A stretch of 64,000 nucleotides of DNA from positions 1 through 64,000 of the forward strand of contig NZ_ACVP01000015.1 in NCBI RefSeq assembly GCF_000175635.1. The letters run 5' to 3'. The DNA is from Corynebacterium tuberculostearicum SK141. GTDB lineage: Bacteria; Actinomycetota; Actinomycetes; Mycobacteriales; Mycobacteriaceae. Below are positions 1 to 8,459 of this stretch, in pieces. The position numbers were made by a program, and so were the translations under genes. The notes under the pieces were generated by a model. The model had not been told where the DNA came from. It searched no databases and saw only the letters and a list, made by a program, of their open reading frames with translations. Within the stretch, counting starts at the first letter, position 1; the number at the start of each line of letters is the position of its first letter.

Positions 1-282
1 CTGTGGCGCGGGAGCCGGGCCAGGACGCGAATCAGGTCTGGACGCGGGAGCAGGCGACGCGTCCGACGGTGAAGGCTGCTCGGCCGGCGGCGAAGGAGCG
101 GCCGGCTTGTCCTCCCGAGGAAGGTCGCGCGGGGCGAGCGGGCGGGGAGGGGGCTGCCAGGAGGGGGCGTCGGCAAGCGGGGTGGCGCCCACCGAGGTAG
201 GCAGCGGCCGATCGGGCTCGGGCTGGGCGCAGCCGGCGAGGCAGAAAGCGGCCAGGATGGCGAAAATGAGAGTGCGCTGCAT
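1..282 (-). CDS. Partial proline-rich lipoprotein (C-terminus outside window)
   Basis: Reading leftward from ATG at 282, the frame stays open to the edge (94 codons, no stop). The N-terminus MQRTLIFAILAAFCLAGCAQ is a classic type II signal peptide with lipobox LAGC, so the product should be an exported, lipid-anchored protein. What follows is a Pro/Ala/Ser-rich low-complexity stretch with no recognisable domain. A purine run (GGGGGG) lies 7 nt before the ATG. One copy of the dispersed GGGGGCGTCGGCAAGC repeat (163-178) is embedded in it and read as LADAPS. Function unknown. It is divergent from hemL. Confidence 0.6.
   Translation of the reverse strand, partial: MQRTLIFAILAAFCLAGCAQPEPDRPLPTSVGATPLADAPSWQPPPRPLAPRDLPREDKPAAPSPPAEQPSPSDASPAPASRPDSRPGPAPAPQ
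163..178 (+). repeat. Dispersed 16-bp repeat, copy A
   Basis: Exact GGGGGCGTCGGCAAGC, inside the low-complexity part of the lipoprotein gene. Confidence 0.6.
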
Positions 283-354
283 TGAAAATCCCCCCGAATT
301 GAAAAGTGCAACGCCCCGAAGTTTAGCGGCTGACTGTGAATCGCGCACTCCAAC

Positions 355-382
355 TTTTGTATAGCGCGCGAATCGCTAGAAT
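355..382 (+). promoter_or_regulatory. hemL promoter (leaderless)
   Basis: The -10 hexamer TAGAAT (377-382) ends 7 nt before ATG 390. A weak -35-like TTTTGT lies at 355-360 (16-nt spacer). The geometry puts transcription start at or next to the ATG, and no Shine-Dalgarno sequence precedes it. Confidence 0.5.
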
Positions 383-389
383 GTCAGAC

Positions 390-1691
390 ATGCCTAATAC
401 TTCCCAGTCGCAACAGTGGTTTGAGCGTTCCTCCAAGGTGATTCCGGGCGGGGTGAACTCGCCGGTGCGCGCGTTTGGCTCCGTGGGCGGCCAGGCCCGC
501 GTGATTGAGCGCGGTGCGGGCTCGCGCCTGTGGGACGTCGACGGCAACGAGTACGTTGACCTGGTCAGCTCCTATGGCCCGATGATTCACGGCAATGCCC
601 ACCCGGAGATTGTGGAGGCCGTGCAGCAGGCCGCTGCGGGCGGCTTGAGCTTTGGCTCGCCCACCGAGGGTGAGGCTTTGCTCGCGGAAGCCATCGTCGC
701 GCGCACCGCGGCCGATAAGGTGCGCATGGTCAACTCCGGCACTGAGGCCACCATGTCTGCGGTGCGCCTGGCCCGCGGCTACACCGGCCGCGCCAAGGTG
801 CTGAAGTTCGAGGGTTGCTACCACGGCCATGTGGATGCGCTGTTGGCCTCGGCCGGCTCCGGCGTGGCGACCTTTGCGCTGCCGGATTCCCCGGGTGTTA
901 CGGGCGCGACAGCGGCCGATACCATCGTCGTTCCTTATAACGATATCGAGGCCGTGCGCGAGGCATTTGCGCAGCACCCGGGCGAGATTGCCTGCATTAT
1001 CGCGGAAGCCTCGGCCGGCAACATGGGCACCGTGGCTCCAGAGGAAGGCTTCAACGCCGCGCTTGCCGACGTCGCCCATAGCGACGGCGCCCTCCTCATC
1101 CTCGACGAGGTCATGACCGGCTTCCGCACCTCCTATAAGGGCTGGTACGGCGTCGACGGCGTGGCGGCGGACCTGGTGACCTTCGGCAAGGTCGTCTCCG
1201 GTGGCCTGCCGGCCGCTGCCTTCGGCGGCCGCGCCGAGGTTATGGACTACCTCGCCCCGGACGGTCCGGTCTACCAGGCCGGCACGCTGTCCGGTAATCC
1301 GGTGGCCATGGCCTCCGGCCTGAAGTCTTTGGAGCTGGCCGATGAATCGCTCTACGAGCGCCTGCAGGCCAACGCGGACCGCCTGACCGGCATGATTTCT
1401 TCCGCGCTGTCGGCCGAGGGCGTAGCGCACCACATCCAGCGGGCGTCTTCGATGTTCTCTATCCGCTTTGCCGAGGGCGAGGGCCGCAACTTTGCCGATA
1501 TGCAGGCGGCCGAGACCTTCCGCTTCACCCCGTTCTTCCACGCCCTGCTGGATAACGGCATCTACGTCGCGCCAAGCCCATTCGAGACCTGGTTTGTCTC
1601 GGATGCACTTACCGACGCCGACTTTGAACTCATCGAAGCCGCCCTCAAGCCCGCCGCCCAGGCCGCGGCCGCCGCGCGTCCCGCACATTAA
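390..1691 (+). CDS. hemL: Glutamate-1-semialdehyde 2,1-aminomutase
   Basis: Converts glutamate-1-semialdehyde to 5-aminolevulinate, the C5 entry to tetrapyrrole/haem synthesis; cytoplasmic PLP enzyme of aminotransferase class III. The 433-residue product has the family N-terminus [19 protein letters not shown], the [12 protein letters not shown] cofactor region, LDEVMTGFR, and the PLP lysine in [10 protein letters not shown] (about K267). An in-frame ATG at 381 is possible, but ATG 390 is preferred because it sits 7 nt after a TAGAAT -10 element and matches the family's N-terminal length. The next genes are a phosphatase and the cytochrome c maturation set, which fits a haem-supply neighbourhood. 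Confidence 0.96.
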   Translation: MPNTSQSQQWFERSSKVIPGGVNSPVRAFGSVGGQARVIERGAGSRLWDVDGNEYVDLVSSYGPMIHGNAHPEIVEAVQQAAAGGLSFGSPTEGEALLAEAIVARTAADKVRMVNSGTEATMSAVRLARGYTGRAKVLKFEGCYHGHVDALLASAGSGVATFALPDSPGVTGATAADTIVVPYNDIEAVREAFAQHPGEIACIIAEASAGNMGTVAPEEGFNAALADVAHSDGALLILDEVMTGFRTSYKGWYGVDGVAADLVTFGKVVSGGLPAAAFGGRAEVMDYLAPDGPVYQAGTLSGNPVAMASGLKSLELADESLYERLQANADRLTGMISSALSAEGVAHHIQRASSMFSIRFAEGEGRNFADMQAAETFRFTPFFHALLDNGIYVAPSPFETWFVSDALTDADFELIEAALKPAAQAAAAARPAH

Positions 1692-1713
1692 GTCCCGCAC
1701 ACCAAGGAGAGAC

Positions 1714-2322
1714 ATGACACGCACCATCGTTCACCTCGTGCGCCACGGCGAGGTCCACAACCCGGAGAAGATCCTCTACGGGCGCATCCCGGGCTATCAC
1801 CTGTCCTCGCGCGGGCATTCCATGGCGGCGCGCACCGCGGAGTCTTTCCGCGACCATGATGTGACCTACCTGGCGGCCTCGCCGCTGCAGCGCGCCCAGG
1901 AAACCGCGCGGCCGATTGCGCAGGTAACGGGGCTAGACGTGGACGTCGATAAGACGCTCATCGAGTCCGGCAACCGCTTCGAGGGCCTGCGCACTAAGGG
2001 CCTGCGCTCCGCGCTGTGGAATCCGCGCCGCTGGCCGCTGCTGGTCAACCCGTTAGAGCCTTCGTGGGGCGAGCCCTACGAGCAAATTGCCGAGCGCATG
2101 CTTGGATCCATCGAGCGCGCCCGCACCGCCGCGGCCGGCCACGAGGCGATCTTGGTCAGCCACCAGCTGCCCATCGTGATGGTGCAGCGCACCGTGCTGG
2201 GCCAGCGCCTGCCGCACGCGCCGTGGAATCGCGAATGCGACTTGGCCTCGGTTACCTCCCTACTTTTTGAGGATAACCAGGTCACCGACATCTTCTACTC
2301 CTCCCCGGCCCAGGAGATTTAA
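1714..2322 (+). CDS. Histidine phosphatase (phosphoglycerate-mutase-like) family protein
   Basis: A 202-residue protein opening with the catalytic motif LVRHGE, with the second catalytic histidine in VSHQLP near residue 145 and the C-terminal half typical of the superfamily. These enzymes transfer phosphate through a phospho-histidine; the substrate cannot be read from sequence. AAGGAGAG lies just before ATG 1714. Its TAA overlaps the ATG of the next gene by one base, so it looks cotranscribed with the cytochrome c maturation genes. In corynebacteria a homologue is found here between hemL and the thioredoxin-like gene. Confidence 0.85.
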   Translation: MTRTIVHLVRHGEVHNPEKILYGRIPGYHLSSRGHSMAARTAESFRDHDVTYLAASPLQRAQETARPIAQVTGLDVDVDKTLIESGNRFEGLRTKGLRSALWNPRRWPLLVNPLEPSWGEPYEQIAERMLGSIERARTAAAGHEAILVSHQLPIVMVQRTVLGQRLPHAPWNRECDLASVTSLLFEDNQVTDIFYSSPAQEI

Positions 2323-2933
2323 TGGCACTACAACGTAGACGCGCGGTCGGCGCGGTGCTGGCGGCGGCAGCCATCGCGCTGCCGCTTGCCGGTTGCTCGC
2401 AGGATGCCGATAACGCGCAAAACGCGGTGGCTACCGGCGGCAACTTCGAGTTCATCACGCCCGGCGGCGAAAAGGTCATCAACTACGAGGAATCCGAGCG
2501 CAAGCCGCTGCGCACGTTCTCCGGCGAGGATGTGCGCGATAGGGATAAGACCATTTCCCTGGAGGACTATGACGGCGAAATCGTCGTGCTCAACTCCTGG
2601 GGCCAGTGGTGCGCCCCGTGTCGCGCCGAGGCCGATGACCTCCAAGAGGTCCACTCCGAGCTACAGAAGCGGAAGATTGGCACCGTCTTGGGCATCAATG
2701 TGCGCGACTATAACCCGCAGGTGTCCAATGACTTCCTCGAAGACAACGGGCTGAAGTATCCCTCCATCTACGATCCGCCGTTTAAGACCGCGGCGGCCCT
2801 GGGCGGCGTGCCCACCTCCGTGGTCCCGACCACCATCGTCTTGGATAAACAGCACCGCCCGGCTACGGTCTTTTTGCGGTCCATCACCGCCCAAGATGTG
2901 ATGGACGTAGTGGACAAATTAGAAAAGGAATAA
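2322..2933 (+). CDS. TlpA/ResA-type thiol-disulfide lipoprotein
   Basis: 203 residues: a lipoprotein signal peptide (LAGC lipobox at about residues 22-25), then a thioredoxin-fold domain with the redox motif WCAPC (about residues 91-95). Proteins of this kind, facing outward and membrane-anchored, reduce the apocytochrome CXXCH cysteines before haem ligation. The position immediately upstream of ccdA, resB and ccsB supports that role. The start overlaps the preceding stop by one base (TAATG). It could also act more generally on extracytoplasmic disulfides. Confidence 0.88.
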   Translation: MALQRRRAVGAVLAAAAIALPLAGCSQDADNAQNAVATGGNFEFITPGGEKVINYEESERKPLRTFSGEDVRDRDKTISLEDYDGEIVVLNSWGQWCAPCRAEADDLQEVHSELQKRKIGTVLGINVRDYNPQVSNDFLEDNGLKYPSIYDPPFKTAAALGGVPTSVVPTTIVLDKQHRPATVFLRSITAQDVMDVVDKLEKE

Positions 2934-3737
2934 ATGGACAACGCAGCGAGCATCGGCAACTCCTTTGCCGAGGCCGCGACCTCCGGCCCACTCATTCTGG
3001 GCCTGTTCGCGGCCGCCGTGGCGGGGCTGGTGAGCTTCGCCAGCCCGTGCGTCGTCCCACTGGTGCCCGGCTATATTTCCTACCTGGCCGGCGTGGTGGG
3101 CGGCGAGGTTACGTTTGACGGTGAGTTGGGGGTGGGCGTCGGCAAGCGCAGGCAATGGGCCGTGGTACTGGCCGCAGCCTTGTTCATCCTAGGATTTACC
3201 GTGGTTTTCCTGCTGGCGACGGTTTCGGTATTCGGTGCGATTTCCGCGCTGCGGCTCAATGAAGAAATGCTCATGCGGGTAGGCGGCGGCGTAACCATCC
3301 TGATGGGTGTGGTTTTTCTCGGCGCGATCCCGGCGCTGCAGAAAGACACCCGCATGGCACCGAAGCGCTGGACCACCTGGCTGGGCGCGCCGCTGCTGGG
3401 CGGGATATTCGCGCTGGGCTGGACGCCGTGCTTGGGCCCAACGCTGGCCGCCATCATTTCCGTATCGGCCGGCACCGAAGGCATGACAGCCGCGCGCGGC
3501 GTGCTGCTTATCATTTTTTATTGCCTGGGCTTGGGCCTGCCGTTCCTGCTGGTGGCGCTGGGCTCCGCACGGGCGATGCGCTCGATTTCGTGGGCCCGGA
3601 AGCACTCGCATATCATCCAGGTCATCGGCGGCGTGGCCATGATCCTCGTCGGCTTGGCCCTGGTAACCGGCCTGTGGGGCGAGTTTATTAGCCTCATCCG
3701 CCAGTGGACCGGCAACTTTGGCGCAACCCTGATTTAG
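2934..3737 (+). CDS. ccdA: Cytochrome c biogenesis protein CcdA (transmembrane thiol transporter)
   Basis: 267 residues with six predicted membrane helices. The two conserved cysteines of the CcdA/DsbD family are in SFASPCVVPLVPGY and GWTPCLGPTLAAI. It carries reducing equivalents from cytoplasmic thioredoxin to the TlpA-like protein encoded just upstream, which starts 3 nt before it ends. The loop between the first two conserved blocks (VGVGKRRQ, about residues 67-74) is encoded by a copy of the dispersed GTGGGCGTCGGCAAGC repeat. Confidence 0.94.
   Translation: MDNAASIGNSFAEAATSGPLILGLFAAAVAGLVSFASPCVVPLVPGYISYLAGVVGGEVTFDGELGVGVGKRRQWAVVLAAALFILGFTVVFLLATVSVFGAISALRLNEEMLMRVGGGVTILMGVVFLGAIPALQKDTRMAPKRWTTWLGAPLLGGIFALGWTPCLGPTLAAIISVSAGTEGMTAARGVLLIIFYCLGLGLPFLLVALGSARAMRSISWARKHSHIIQVIGGVAMILVGLALVTGLWGEFISLIRQWTGNFGATLI
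3132..3147 (+). repeat. Dispersed 16-bp repeat, copy B
   Basis: GTGGGCGTCGGCAAGC, one mismatch to the consensus, within what looks like a variable loop of ccdA. Confidence 0.45.
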
Positions 3738-3744
3738 GAGAGAC

Positions 3745-5376
3745 GTGAAATACTTCCGCAAAGCCTGGCATTGGCTGACCAGCATGCGCACGGCACTGGC
3801 GCTGCTTTTCTTGCTGGCGCTGGCCGCGATTCCCGGTTCCTTGCTGCCGCAGCGCGACCTCAACGAGCAGAACGTGCAGGACTTCATCGAGTCCAACGGC
3901 AACGTGGCGAAGATCTATGACAAGCTGCAGCTTTTCGACGTCTTTTCGTCCGTCTGGTTCCAGGCCATCTTCATCCTCTTGGCCATTTCCCTGGTGGGCT
4001 GCATCCTGCCGCGCTCGTGGGATCACTACAAGGCATGGAAGACCCCGCCGACGCGCGCGCCGAAGTACCTCCACAAGCTGCCGCTGGCGGCCGAGGGACA
4101 TTCGGATAAGAGCGAGGAAGAGCTGTCCGCGGAAATCACAAAGCGCCTAAAGAAGTGGCGCGTGGCCGAGTACTCCCCCGAAGAAGACCGCGCCGGCGTG
4201 CATACCTTCTCCGCGGAGCGCGGCTACGGCCGCGAGCTGGCCAACCTGATCTTCCACGTGGCGCTGGTGGCCATCTTGGTTACCGTCGCTGCCGGCCGCT
4301 TGGTCAACTACGAGGGCCAGGTCATCGTGGTCACCGAGTCTGGTTCGCAGGGCGGTGGCCAGACCCTGGACCAGTCCACGGAGTTCTGCAATACCTCCAC
4401 GTCCAACTTTGACTCCTTCCGCGCTGGCCCGCTTTTCGACGGCACCGGTCTCCACCCCTTCTGCCTCATCGCCCATGACTTCGCGGCCGAATACCTGCCC
4501 AACGGCCAGGCGGAGATGTTTACCTCCAACGTTTCCTACGCGGAGGGCGAGGACATCTACAAGGATGACTCCGAGTGGAAGGATTATGAGCTTAAGGTCA
4601 ACCACCCGCTGCGCCTGGCGCACAACCGCGTCTACTTGCAGGGCCACGGCTACGCGCCGACGGTCACGGTGGAATGGCCCAATGGCGAAAAGCGCACCCA
4701 GACCATTCAGTTCCAGCCGAATGACACGACCTTCTTCTTGTCCTCCGGCGCGATGCGCTTCGACCCACCGGCAGGCATGCACCCGGATCTCTATGACCGC
4801 CGCCAGAACCAGATCGCCATCCAGGGCCTGTTTGCGCCCACGGCCGAGTGGGCCGGCGAGAACGGCAAGCTGCTGCAGTCCGCATACCCCGGGCTGCAGG
4901 ATCCGGCGATGGCCATCGATATCTACCGCGGCGATGCCGGCCTGGACACCGGCACCCCGCAGTCCTTCTTCTCGCTGGACCCGAACCTGGTGCAGTCCGG
5001 CCAGCTGCAAAAGATTGACCGCGTGAACCTCAACCAGGGCGAGGACGTCACCCTGGACGATGGCACGAAGATCACCTTCGACGGCGCCAGCGAGTTCGCC
5101 AATTACCAGGTCTCTTATGATCCTTTCCAGAAGTGGGTGCTGGCCTCCGCGCTGGTGATGCTCATTTCCCTGGTGGGATCGCTGGTGATTAAGCGCCGCC
5201 GCGTCTACATCCGCCTGCGGCCGAATGCGGCCGGCGGCACCGACGTGGAGATGGGCGGGCTTGCCCGCACCGACCGCGCCGGCTGGTCCGAGGAGTTCCA
5301 CGAGCTGCACCGCGCGCTGCTGGAGCTGCCGGACCCAGACGAGGTCGAAGAAGACGAACTTTATACCGATGACTAG
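3745..5376 (+). CDS. resB: Cytochrome c biogenesis protein ResB (Ccs1)
   Basis: 543 residues: three N-terminal membrane helices, a large extracytoplasmic domain (about residues 190-470), one C-terminal helix and an acidic cytoplasmic tail. This is the ResB/Ccs1 layout. With CcsB it forms the System II complex that exports haem and attaches it to apocytochrome c. The start codon is GTG, 7 nt after GGAGAGAC. It follows ccdA by 7 nt and is followed by a hairpin at 5385. Confidence 0.94.
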   Translation: MKYFRKAWHWLTSMRTALALLFLLALAAIPGSLLPQRDLNEQNVQDFIESNGNVAKIYDKLQLFDVFSSVWFQAIFILLAISLVGCILPRSWDHYKAWKTPPTRAPKYLHKLPLAAEGHSDKSEEELSAEITKRLKKWRVAEYSPEEDRAGVHTFSAERGYGRELANLIFHVALVAILVTVAAGRLVNYEGQVIVVTESGSQGGGQTLDQSTEFCNTSTSNFDSFRAGPLFDGTGLHPFCLIAHDFAAEYLPNGQAEMFTSNVSYAEGEDIYKDDSEWKDYELKVNHPLRLAHNRVYLQGHGYAPTVTVEWPNGEKRTQTIQFQPNDTTFFLSSGAMRFDPPAGMHPDLYDRRQNQIAIQGLFAPTAEWAGENGKLLQSAYPGLQDPAMAIDIYRGDAGLDTGTPQSFFSLDPNLVQSGQLQKIDRVNLNQGEDVTLDDGTKITFDGASEFANYQVSYDPFQKWVLASALVMLISLVGSLVIKRRRVYIRLRPNAAGGTDVEMGGLARTDRAGWSEEFHELHRALLELPDPDEVEEDELYTDD

Positions 5377-5384
5377 CGCCTCGG

Positions 5385-5416
5385 CCCGATCCAACAAAAG
5401 TTGGATTGGGTCGTTT
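5385..5416 (+). terminator. Hairpin after resB
   Basis: Arms 5385-5395 and 5400-5410 form 11 pairs (one G-U) around an AAAA loop, followed by TCGTTT. The T-tract is weak, so it may attenuate rather than stop transcription into ccsB. Confidence 0.5.
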
Positions 5417-5470
5417 CGCTGAGTAAGGTAATCAGCACTTACCCCGCACGTGTGAAGGCTAGGAGCATTC

Positions 5471-6490
5471 ATGCAGATCGATCAGAATCTGTCTAATTTC
5501 TCGGATATCGCGGTGCAGACCGCCTTTGTGGTGTACTGCGTCGCGCTCTTTTTGTCGCTGTTTTACTACGGCCGCATGCAGGGCATCATCGAGGGCCGCC
5601 GCGCCGTGAAGTCCGAGGCCGCGAAGGTCTTGGTGGGGGCGGGCGCTGGGGGCGTCGACAAGCAGAGCTATGCCGGCGAGGTTGCCCAGTCTTCTTCTGG
5701 AATCACGGCCGATGAGCTGAAGGAAAAGGAGCGCAAGGCCGATAAGCTCGGCGGCATGACCAGCGCGCTGATGTGGGTGGGCATTGCCCTGCACGCCGCG
5801 GCGATTGTGCTGCGCGGCTTGGCCACCGGCCGCTTCCCGTTTGGCAACCTGTATGAATACGTGCTGATGGTGAGCTTCGGCGTGCTGCTGGTGGGTAATA
5901 TGGCCATGCAGCGCAAGGAATGGCGCACCGTGTGGCCGTGGTTGCTTACCCCGACCCTCGCGCTGATGTTTTATGGTTCCACCAAGCTCTATGCCGAGTC
6001 CGCCCCGGTGGTGCCGGCGCTGCAGTCGCACTGGCTGCCCATCCACGTCACCGTGGTTTCTTTGGGCGCGTCCATCGGTATTATCTCCGGCATTGTCTCG
6101 CTGCTGACGCTGTTCCGTATGGCGCAGCCGAAGCATGCCGAGCATGGCTTCTTCGGTGCGGTGGCCCGCCCGCTGCCTTCGGCCGCGAAGATTGATCAGC
6201 TGGCCTACCGCTTGGCTGTTATTACCCTGCCGACCTTGGGCTTGGGCATCATCCTGGGCGCCATCTGGGCCGAGTCCGCCTGGGGTCGATTCTGGGGTTG
6301 GGACCCGAAGGAGACCGTGTCCTTTGCCACCTGGATCCTGTACGCCGCTTACCTGCATGCGCGTGCGACGCCGTCCTTCCGCAAGGCGGCGCCGTGGATC
6401 AACGTCATGGCGATGGCGCTGATGGTCTTCAACCTGTTCTTTATCAATATGGTCGTCTCCGGCCTGCACTCCTATGCGGGGCTGAACTAG
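5471..6490 (+). CDS. ccsB: Cytochrome c biogenesis protein CcsB (ResC/CcsA)
   Basis: 339 residues with about eight membrane helices and the tryptophan-rich haem-handling motif WGRFWGWDPKET, followed by conserved histidine AAYLHAR. It pairs with ResB for haem export and ligation to apocytochrome c. ATG 5471 follows AGGAGC. A variable cytoplasmic stretch near residues 55-70 contains a copy of the dispersed repeat (read GGVDKQS). It ends directly against the next ATG (TAGATG). Confidence 0.95.
   Translation: MQIDQNLSNFSDIAVQTAFVVYCVALFLSLFYYGRMQGIIEGRRAVKSEAAKVLVGAGAGGVDKQSYAGEVAQSSSGITADELKEKERKADKLGGMTSALMWVGIALHAAAIVLRGLATGRFPFGNLYEYVLMVSFGVLLVGNMAMQRKEWRTVWPWLLTPTLALMFYGSTKLYAESAPVVPALQSHWLPIHVTVVSLGASIGIISGIVSLLTLFRMAQPKHAEHGFFGAVARPLPSAAKIDQLAYRLAVITLPTLGLGIILGAIWAESAWGRFWGWDPKETVSFATWILYAAYLHARATPSFRKAAPWINVMAMALMVFNLFFINMVVSGLHSYAGLN
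5648..5663 (+). repeat. Dispersed 16-bp repeat, copy C
   Basis: GGGGGCGTCGACAAGC, one mismatch, within a variable loop of ccsB. Confidence 0.5.
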
Positions 6491-6751
6491 ATGGCGGAGC
6501 ATACGAGCCCGCGCCATAAGCAGGGAAAGCCGGCCGGCGATAATGCCGTGATTTTGGGCCTTGGCGCCCAATTTGCCGAGCGGCGCCGCGAGTTGGGCAT
6601 TTTGCAGCAGCAGCTTGCCGACGCCGCCGGTATCTCCCGCTCCACCCTCCACACCATCGAACACGGTGGTGCGGGCGTGCGGTGGGAAAAGATCACGGCC
6701 GTGGCCGAGGCCTTAGGCCTAGAGATGCGGTTCGTGCCGAAGGAAGCCTAG
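6491..6751 (+). CDS. Small XRE-family transcriptional regulator
   Basis: 86 residues with one helix-turn-helix of the Cro/C1 type (AERRRELGILQQQLADAAG followed by ISRSTLHTIE). Its ATG abuts the ccsB stop codon, so it is translated from the ccs transcript. Its target is unknown. It resembles stand-alone HipB-like regulators but no toxin partner lies next to it. The last four bases overlap the convergent gene at 6748. Confidence 0.75.
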   Translation: MAEHTSPRHKQGKPAGDNAVILGLGAQFAERRRELGILQQQLADAAGISRSTLHTIEHGGAGVRWEKITAVAEALGLEMRFVPKEA

Positions 6752-6993
6752 TCCTTCTCGCCGTCGGCGTCGCGTTTGCGGCGCTGGCGGCGTTTTTCTT
6801 CTTCTGCCTCCTGGGCGCGGCGCTGTTTGAAGCGTTCCTTTTCTAGGTTCCACAGGAATTCCTCGTCATCATCGGGGCCTTTGATAGCGCGGGGTTGTTC
6901 CACCTCGCGCTTTTTCCATGTCGAGGGCCCGAAGGCCTTCCAGACGAGGTAGGCGGCGAGGACAAAGAGTAGGAGGAGGATGATTCGGCCCAT
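6748..6993 (-). CDS. Small single-pass membrane protein, charged tail
   Basis: 81 residues: N-terminal helix MGRIILLLLFVLAAYLVWKA, then a highly charged Lys/Arg/Glu-rich cytoplasmic tail probably forming a coiled coil. No known domain. ATG 6993 is chosen because it opens the membrane helix; upstream in-frame codons would cover the divergent promoter. It is divergent from the DUF4229 gene (38 nt apart) and convergent with the XRE gene. Confidence 0.6.
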   Translation of the reverse strand: MGRIILLLLFVLAAYLVWKAFGPSTWKKREVEQPRAIKGPDDDEEFLWNLEKERFKQRRAQEAEEEKRRQRRKRDADGEKD

Positions 6994-7017
6994 GCGTGCG
7001 ATTCTACCTGCACCGCG

Positions 7018-7023
7018 TACAAT
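7018..7023 (+). promoter_or_regulatory. -10 element TACAAT of the DUF4229 gene
   Basis: TACAAT ends 8 nt before ATG 7032, the spacing of leaderless transcription. No Shine-Dalgarno sequence is present. Confidence 0.45.
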
Positions 7024-7031
7024 CAACCCCC

Positions 7032-7358
7032 ATGACGCATAACCCTGAGCCACCCAAGCCGGACCCAGAACTGCGCCGCCGTTCGCGCGCGGCGCTGTGG
7101 AAGTACGGGCTCGCCCGCGTAGTGCTTTTTATCGCATTGACCGCGGTGATCGAGATTTTGGCCATCGCCATCGACTTTCCCATCCCGGTGCTCGTCGCGG
7201 CGCTGCTGGCGCTCTTCGTGGCGCTGCCGCTATCGATGCTGATCTTTAAAAAGTGGCGCATCGAGGCCACCCAAACGCTGGCCGAGTACTCCGCCCAGCG
7301 CAAGGCCCACAAGCGCTGGGTGCAGGCGGAGCTGGAAGGCCGCGCCGCGCAGGACTAG
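7032..7358 (+). CDS. DUF4229-type membrane protein
   Basis: 108 residues with two membrane helices (ARVVLFIALTAVIEILAIAI and PVLVAALLALFVALPLSMLI) and a basic C-terminal tail. It matches the actinobacterial DUF4229 family, whose genes commonly neighbour menA; function unknown. The start at 7032 is set by the TACAAT element. Its last four bases overlap the menA stop on the other strand. Confidence 0.72.
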   Translation: MTHNPEPPKPDPELRRRSRAALWKYGLARVVLFIALTAVIEILAIAIDFPIPVLVAALLALFVALPLSMLIFKKWRIEATQTLAEYSAQRKAHKRWVQAELEGRAAQD

Positions 7359-8245
7359 ACGAGGATGAGTGCGGCGGCCTCGATAACGGCCCACAGGAGC
7401 ATCGCGCGGCCGGTCAGGCCGAGCACGGGAATAAGCTCTGGGCCTTGGGCGCCGCGGTTGACGGTGCGGATGGCGCGCAGCGCGAAGGGGAAATAGACCA
7501 ATCCGGCGAGCGCGAGCCAGCTACCAAAGGCAATGCCGATAGTCAGCAAGAAAGGCAGCAGGAGCAGCACCGTAAAGAGCAGGCGCGCCTTCTCGTTGCC
7601 AAGGCGCACGGCGAGGGTAATCTTGCCAGTTTCAGCGTCGGAGGGAATATCGCGGATATTGTTGACTAGGTTGACGCCGGAGCTCATCGCGCCGATGCCC
7701 ACGGCCAGCGCGAGGCCCGACCATGACAGGCGTCCGGCCTGGGTAAATTCAGTACCGAGCACGGCGACGAGGCCGAAGAAGATAAAGACAGCGACTTCGC
7801 CGAGCCCGCGATAGCCATATGGGTTCTTGCCGCCGGTATAAAACCAGGCGCCGGCGATGCACAGCGCGCCGACGAGGATGAGCCACCACGCGTGTGCCGC
7901 CAAGGACAGCGCGATGCCGGCGAGCCCGGCCACGGCGAAGGCGGCAAAGGCGGCGAGCTTTACGTGCTGCGGGCGGGCCAGGCCGCCGCCGGTGAGGCGC
8001 TGCGGACCGGTGCGGTCGTCGTCGGTGCCGCGGATGCCATCCGAGTAATCGTTGGCGTAATTGACACCGATGATGAGCGCCCACGCCACCACGAGGGCGA
8101 GAAGCGCGCGGCCGAAGTGCGCGCCGTCGGCAGCCGCTGCGGCACCAGTACCAGCGATGACTGGGGCGAAGGCATTAGCCCACGTGTGCGGGCGTGCGCC
8201 TTGGAGCCAGTCTTTGGCAGTTGCGGGATAGGCAGAAAGTGACAT
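7355..8245 (-). CDS. menA: 1,4-dihydroxy-2-naphthoate polyprenyltransferase
   Basis: Attaches the polyprenyl chain to 1,4-dihydroxy-2-naphthoate, giving demethylmenaquinone; integral membrane UbiA-superfamily protein. 296 residues and about nine helices, with the Mg-pyrophosphate binding motif NDYSDGIRGTDDDR (about residues 63-76) and the second Asp-rich region NIRDIPSDAETGK. ATG 8245 begins MSLSAYPATAKDWLQGARPH, the family N-terminus. It is convergent with the DUF4229 gene and divergent from mntR. Confidence 0.95.
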   Translation of the reverse strand: MSLSAYPATAKDWLQGARPHTWANAFAPVIAGTGAAAAADGAHFGRALLALVVAWALIIGVNYANDYSDGIRGTDDDRTGPQRLTGGGLARPQHVKLAAFAAFAVAGLAGIALSLAAHAWWLILVGALCIAGAWFYTGGKNPYGYRGLGEVAVFIFFGLVAVLGTEFTQAGRLSWSGLALAVGIGAMSSGVNLVNNIRDIPSDAETGKITLAVRLGNEKARLLFTVLLLLPFLLTIGIAFGSWLALAGLVYFPFALRAIRTVNRGAQGPELIPVLGLTGRAMLLWAVIEAAALILV

Positions 8246-8381
8246 GTCAGTTATTGTGCCACGCCACCGCGGGCATGCTGTGCACAAGGGACGCACACGG
8301 CGGATATATAAAAGCCACGGGTATGGCGGAAGCGCGTCGTACGTACCCAAGAAAGGACGGCTGTGGGCCACACCCGTGACA

Positions 8382-8403
8382 AAAGTTCAATGCGTTGAAC
8401 TTT
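8382..8403. promoter_or_regulatory. MntR-like operator (site 1) in front of mntR
   Basis: Perfect 9-bp inverted repeat AAAGTTCAA / TTGAACTTT around TGCG. The core GTTCAATGCGTTGAAC closely resembles the sites before mntA and mntH in this window. A -10-like TATCAT (8412-8417) lies just downstream, which would allow autoregulation of mntR. Confidence 0.65.
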
Positions 8404-8459
8404 CTTAAAGTTATCATGTGAATCGCTCGCGGGGCAAGGCCTTTACTACGATGAATGTC

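Noticed and set aside
1053-1070. Further apparent copies of the 16-bp repeat (near 1055, 16594, 22149, 29872, 56172)
   Set aside because: They share only CTTGCCGACGCC-like cores produced by Leu-(Ala/Val/Thr)-Asp-(Ala/Val) codons in conserved protein regions and lack the G5 run, so they were not counted.
384-1727. Long open frame antisense to hemL
   Set aside because: Composition follows third-position GC of hemL; no domain, no start signals. The same holds for long antisense frames opposite resB (4147-5472), rpoB (48873-51461), rpoC (52381-55029) and fusA (61992-63767).
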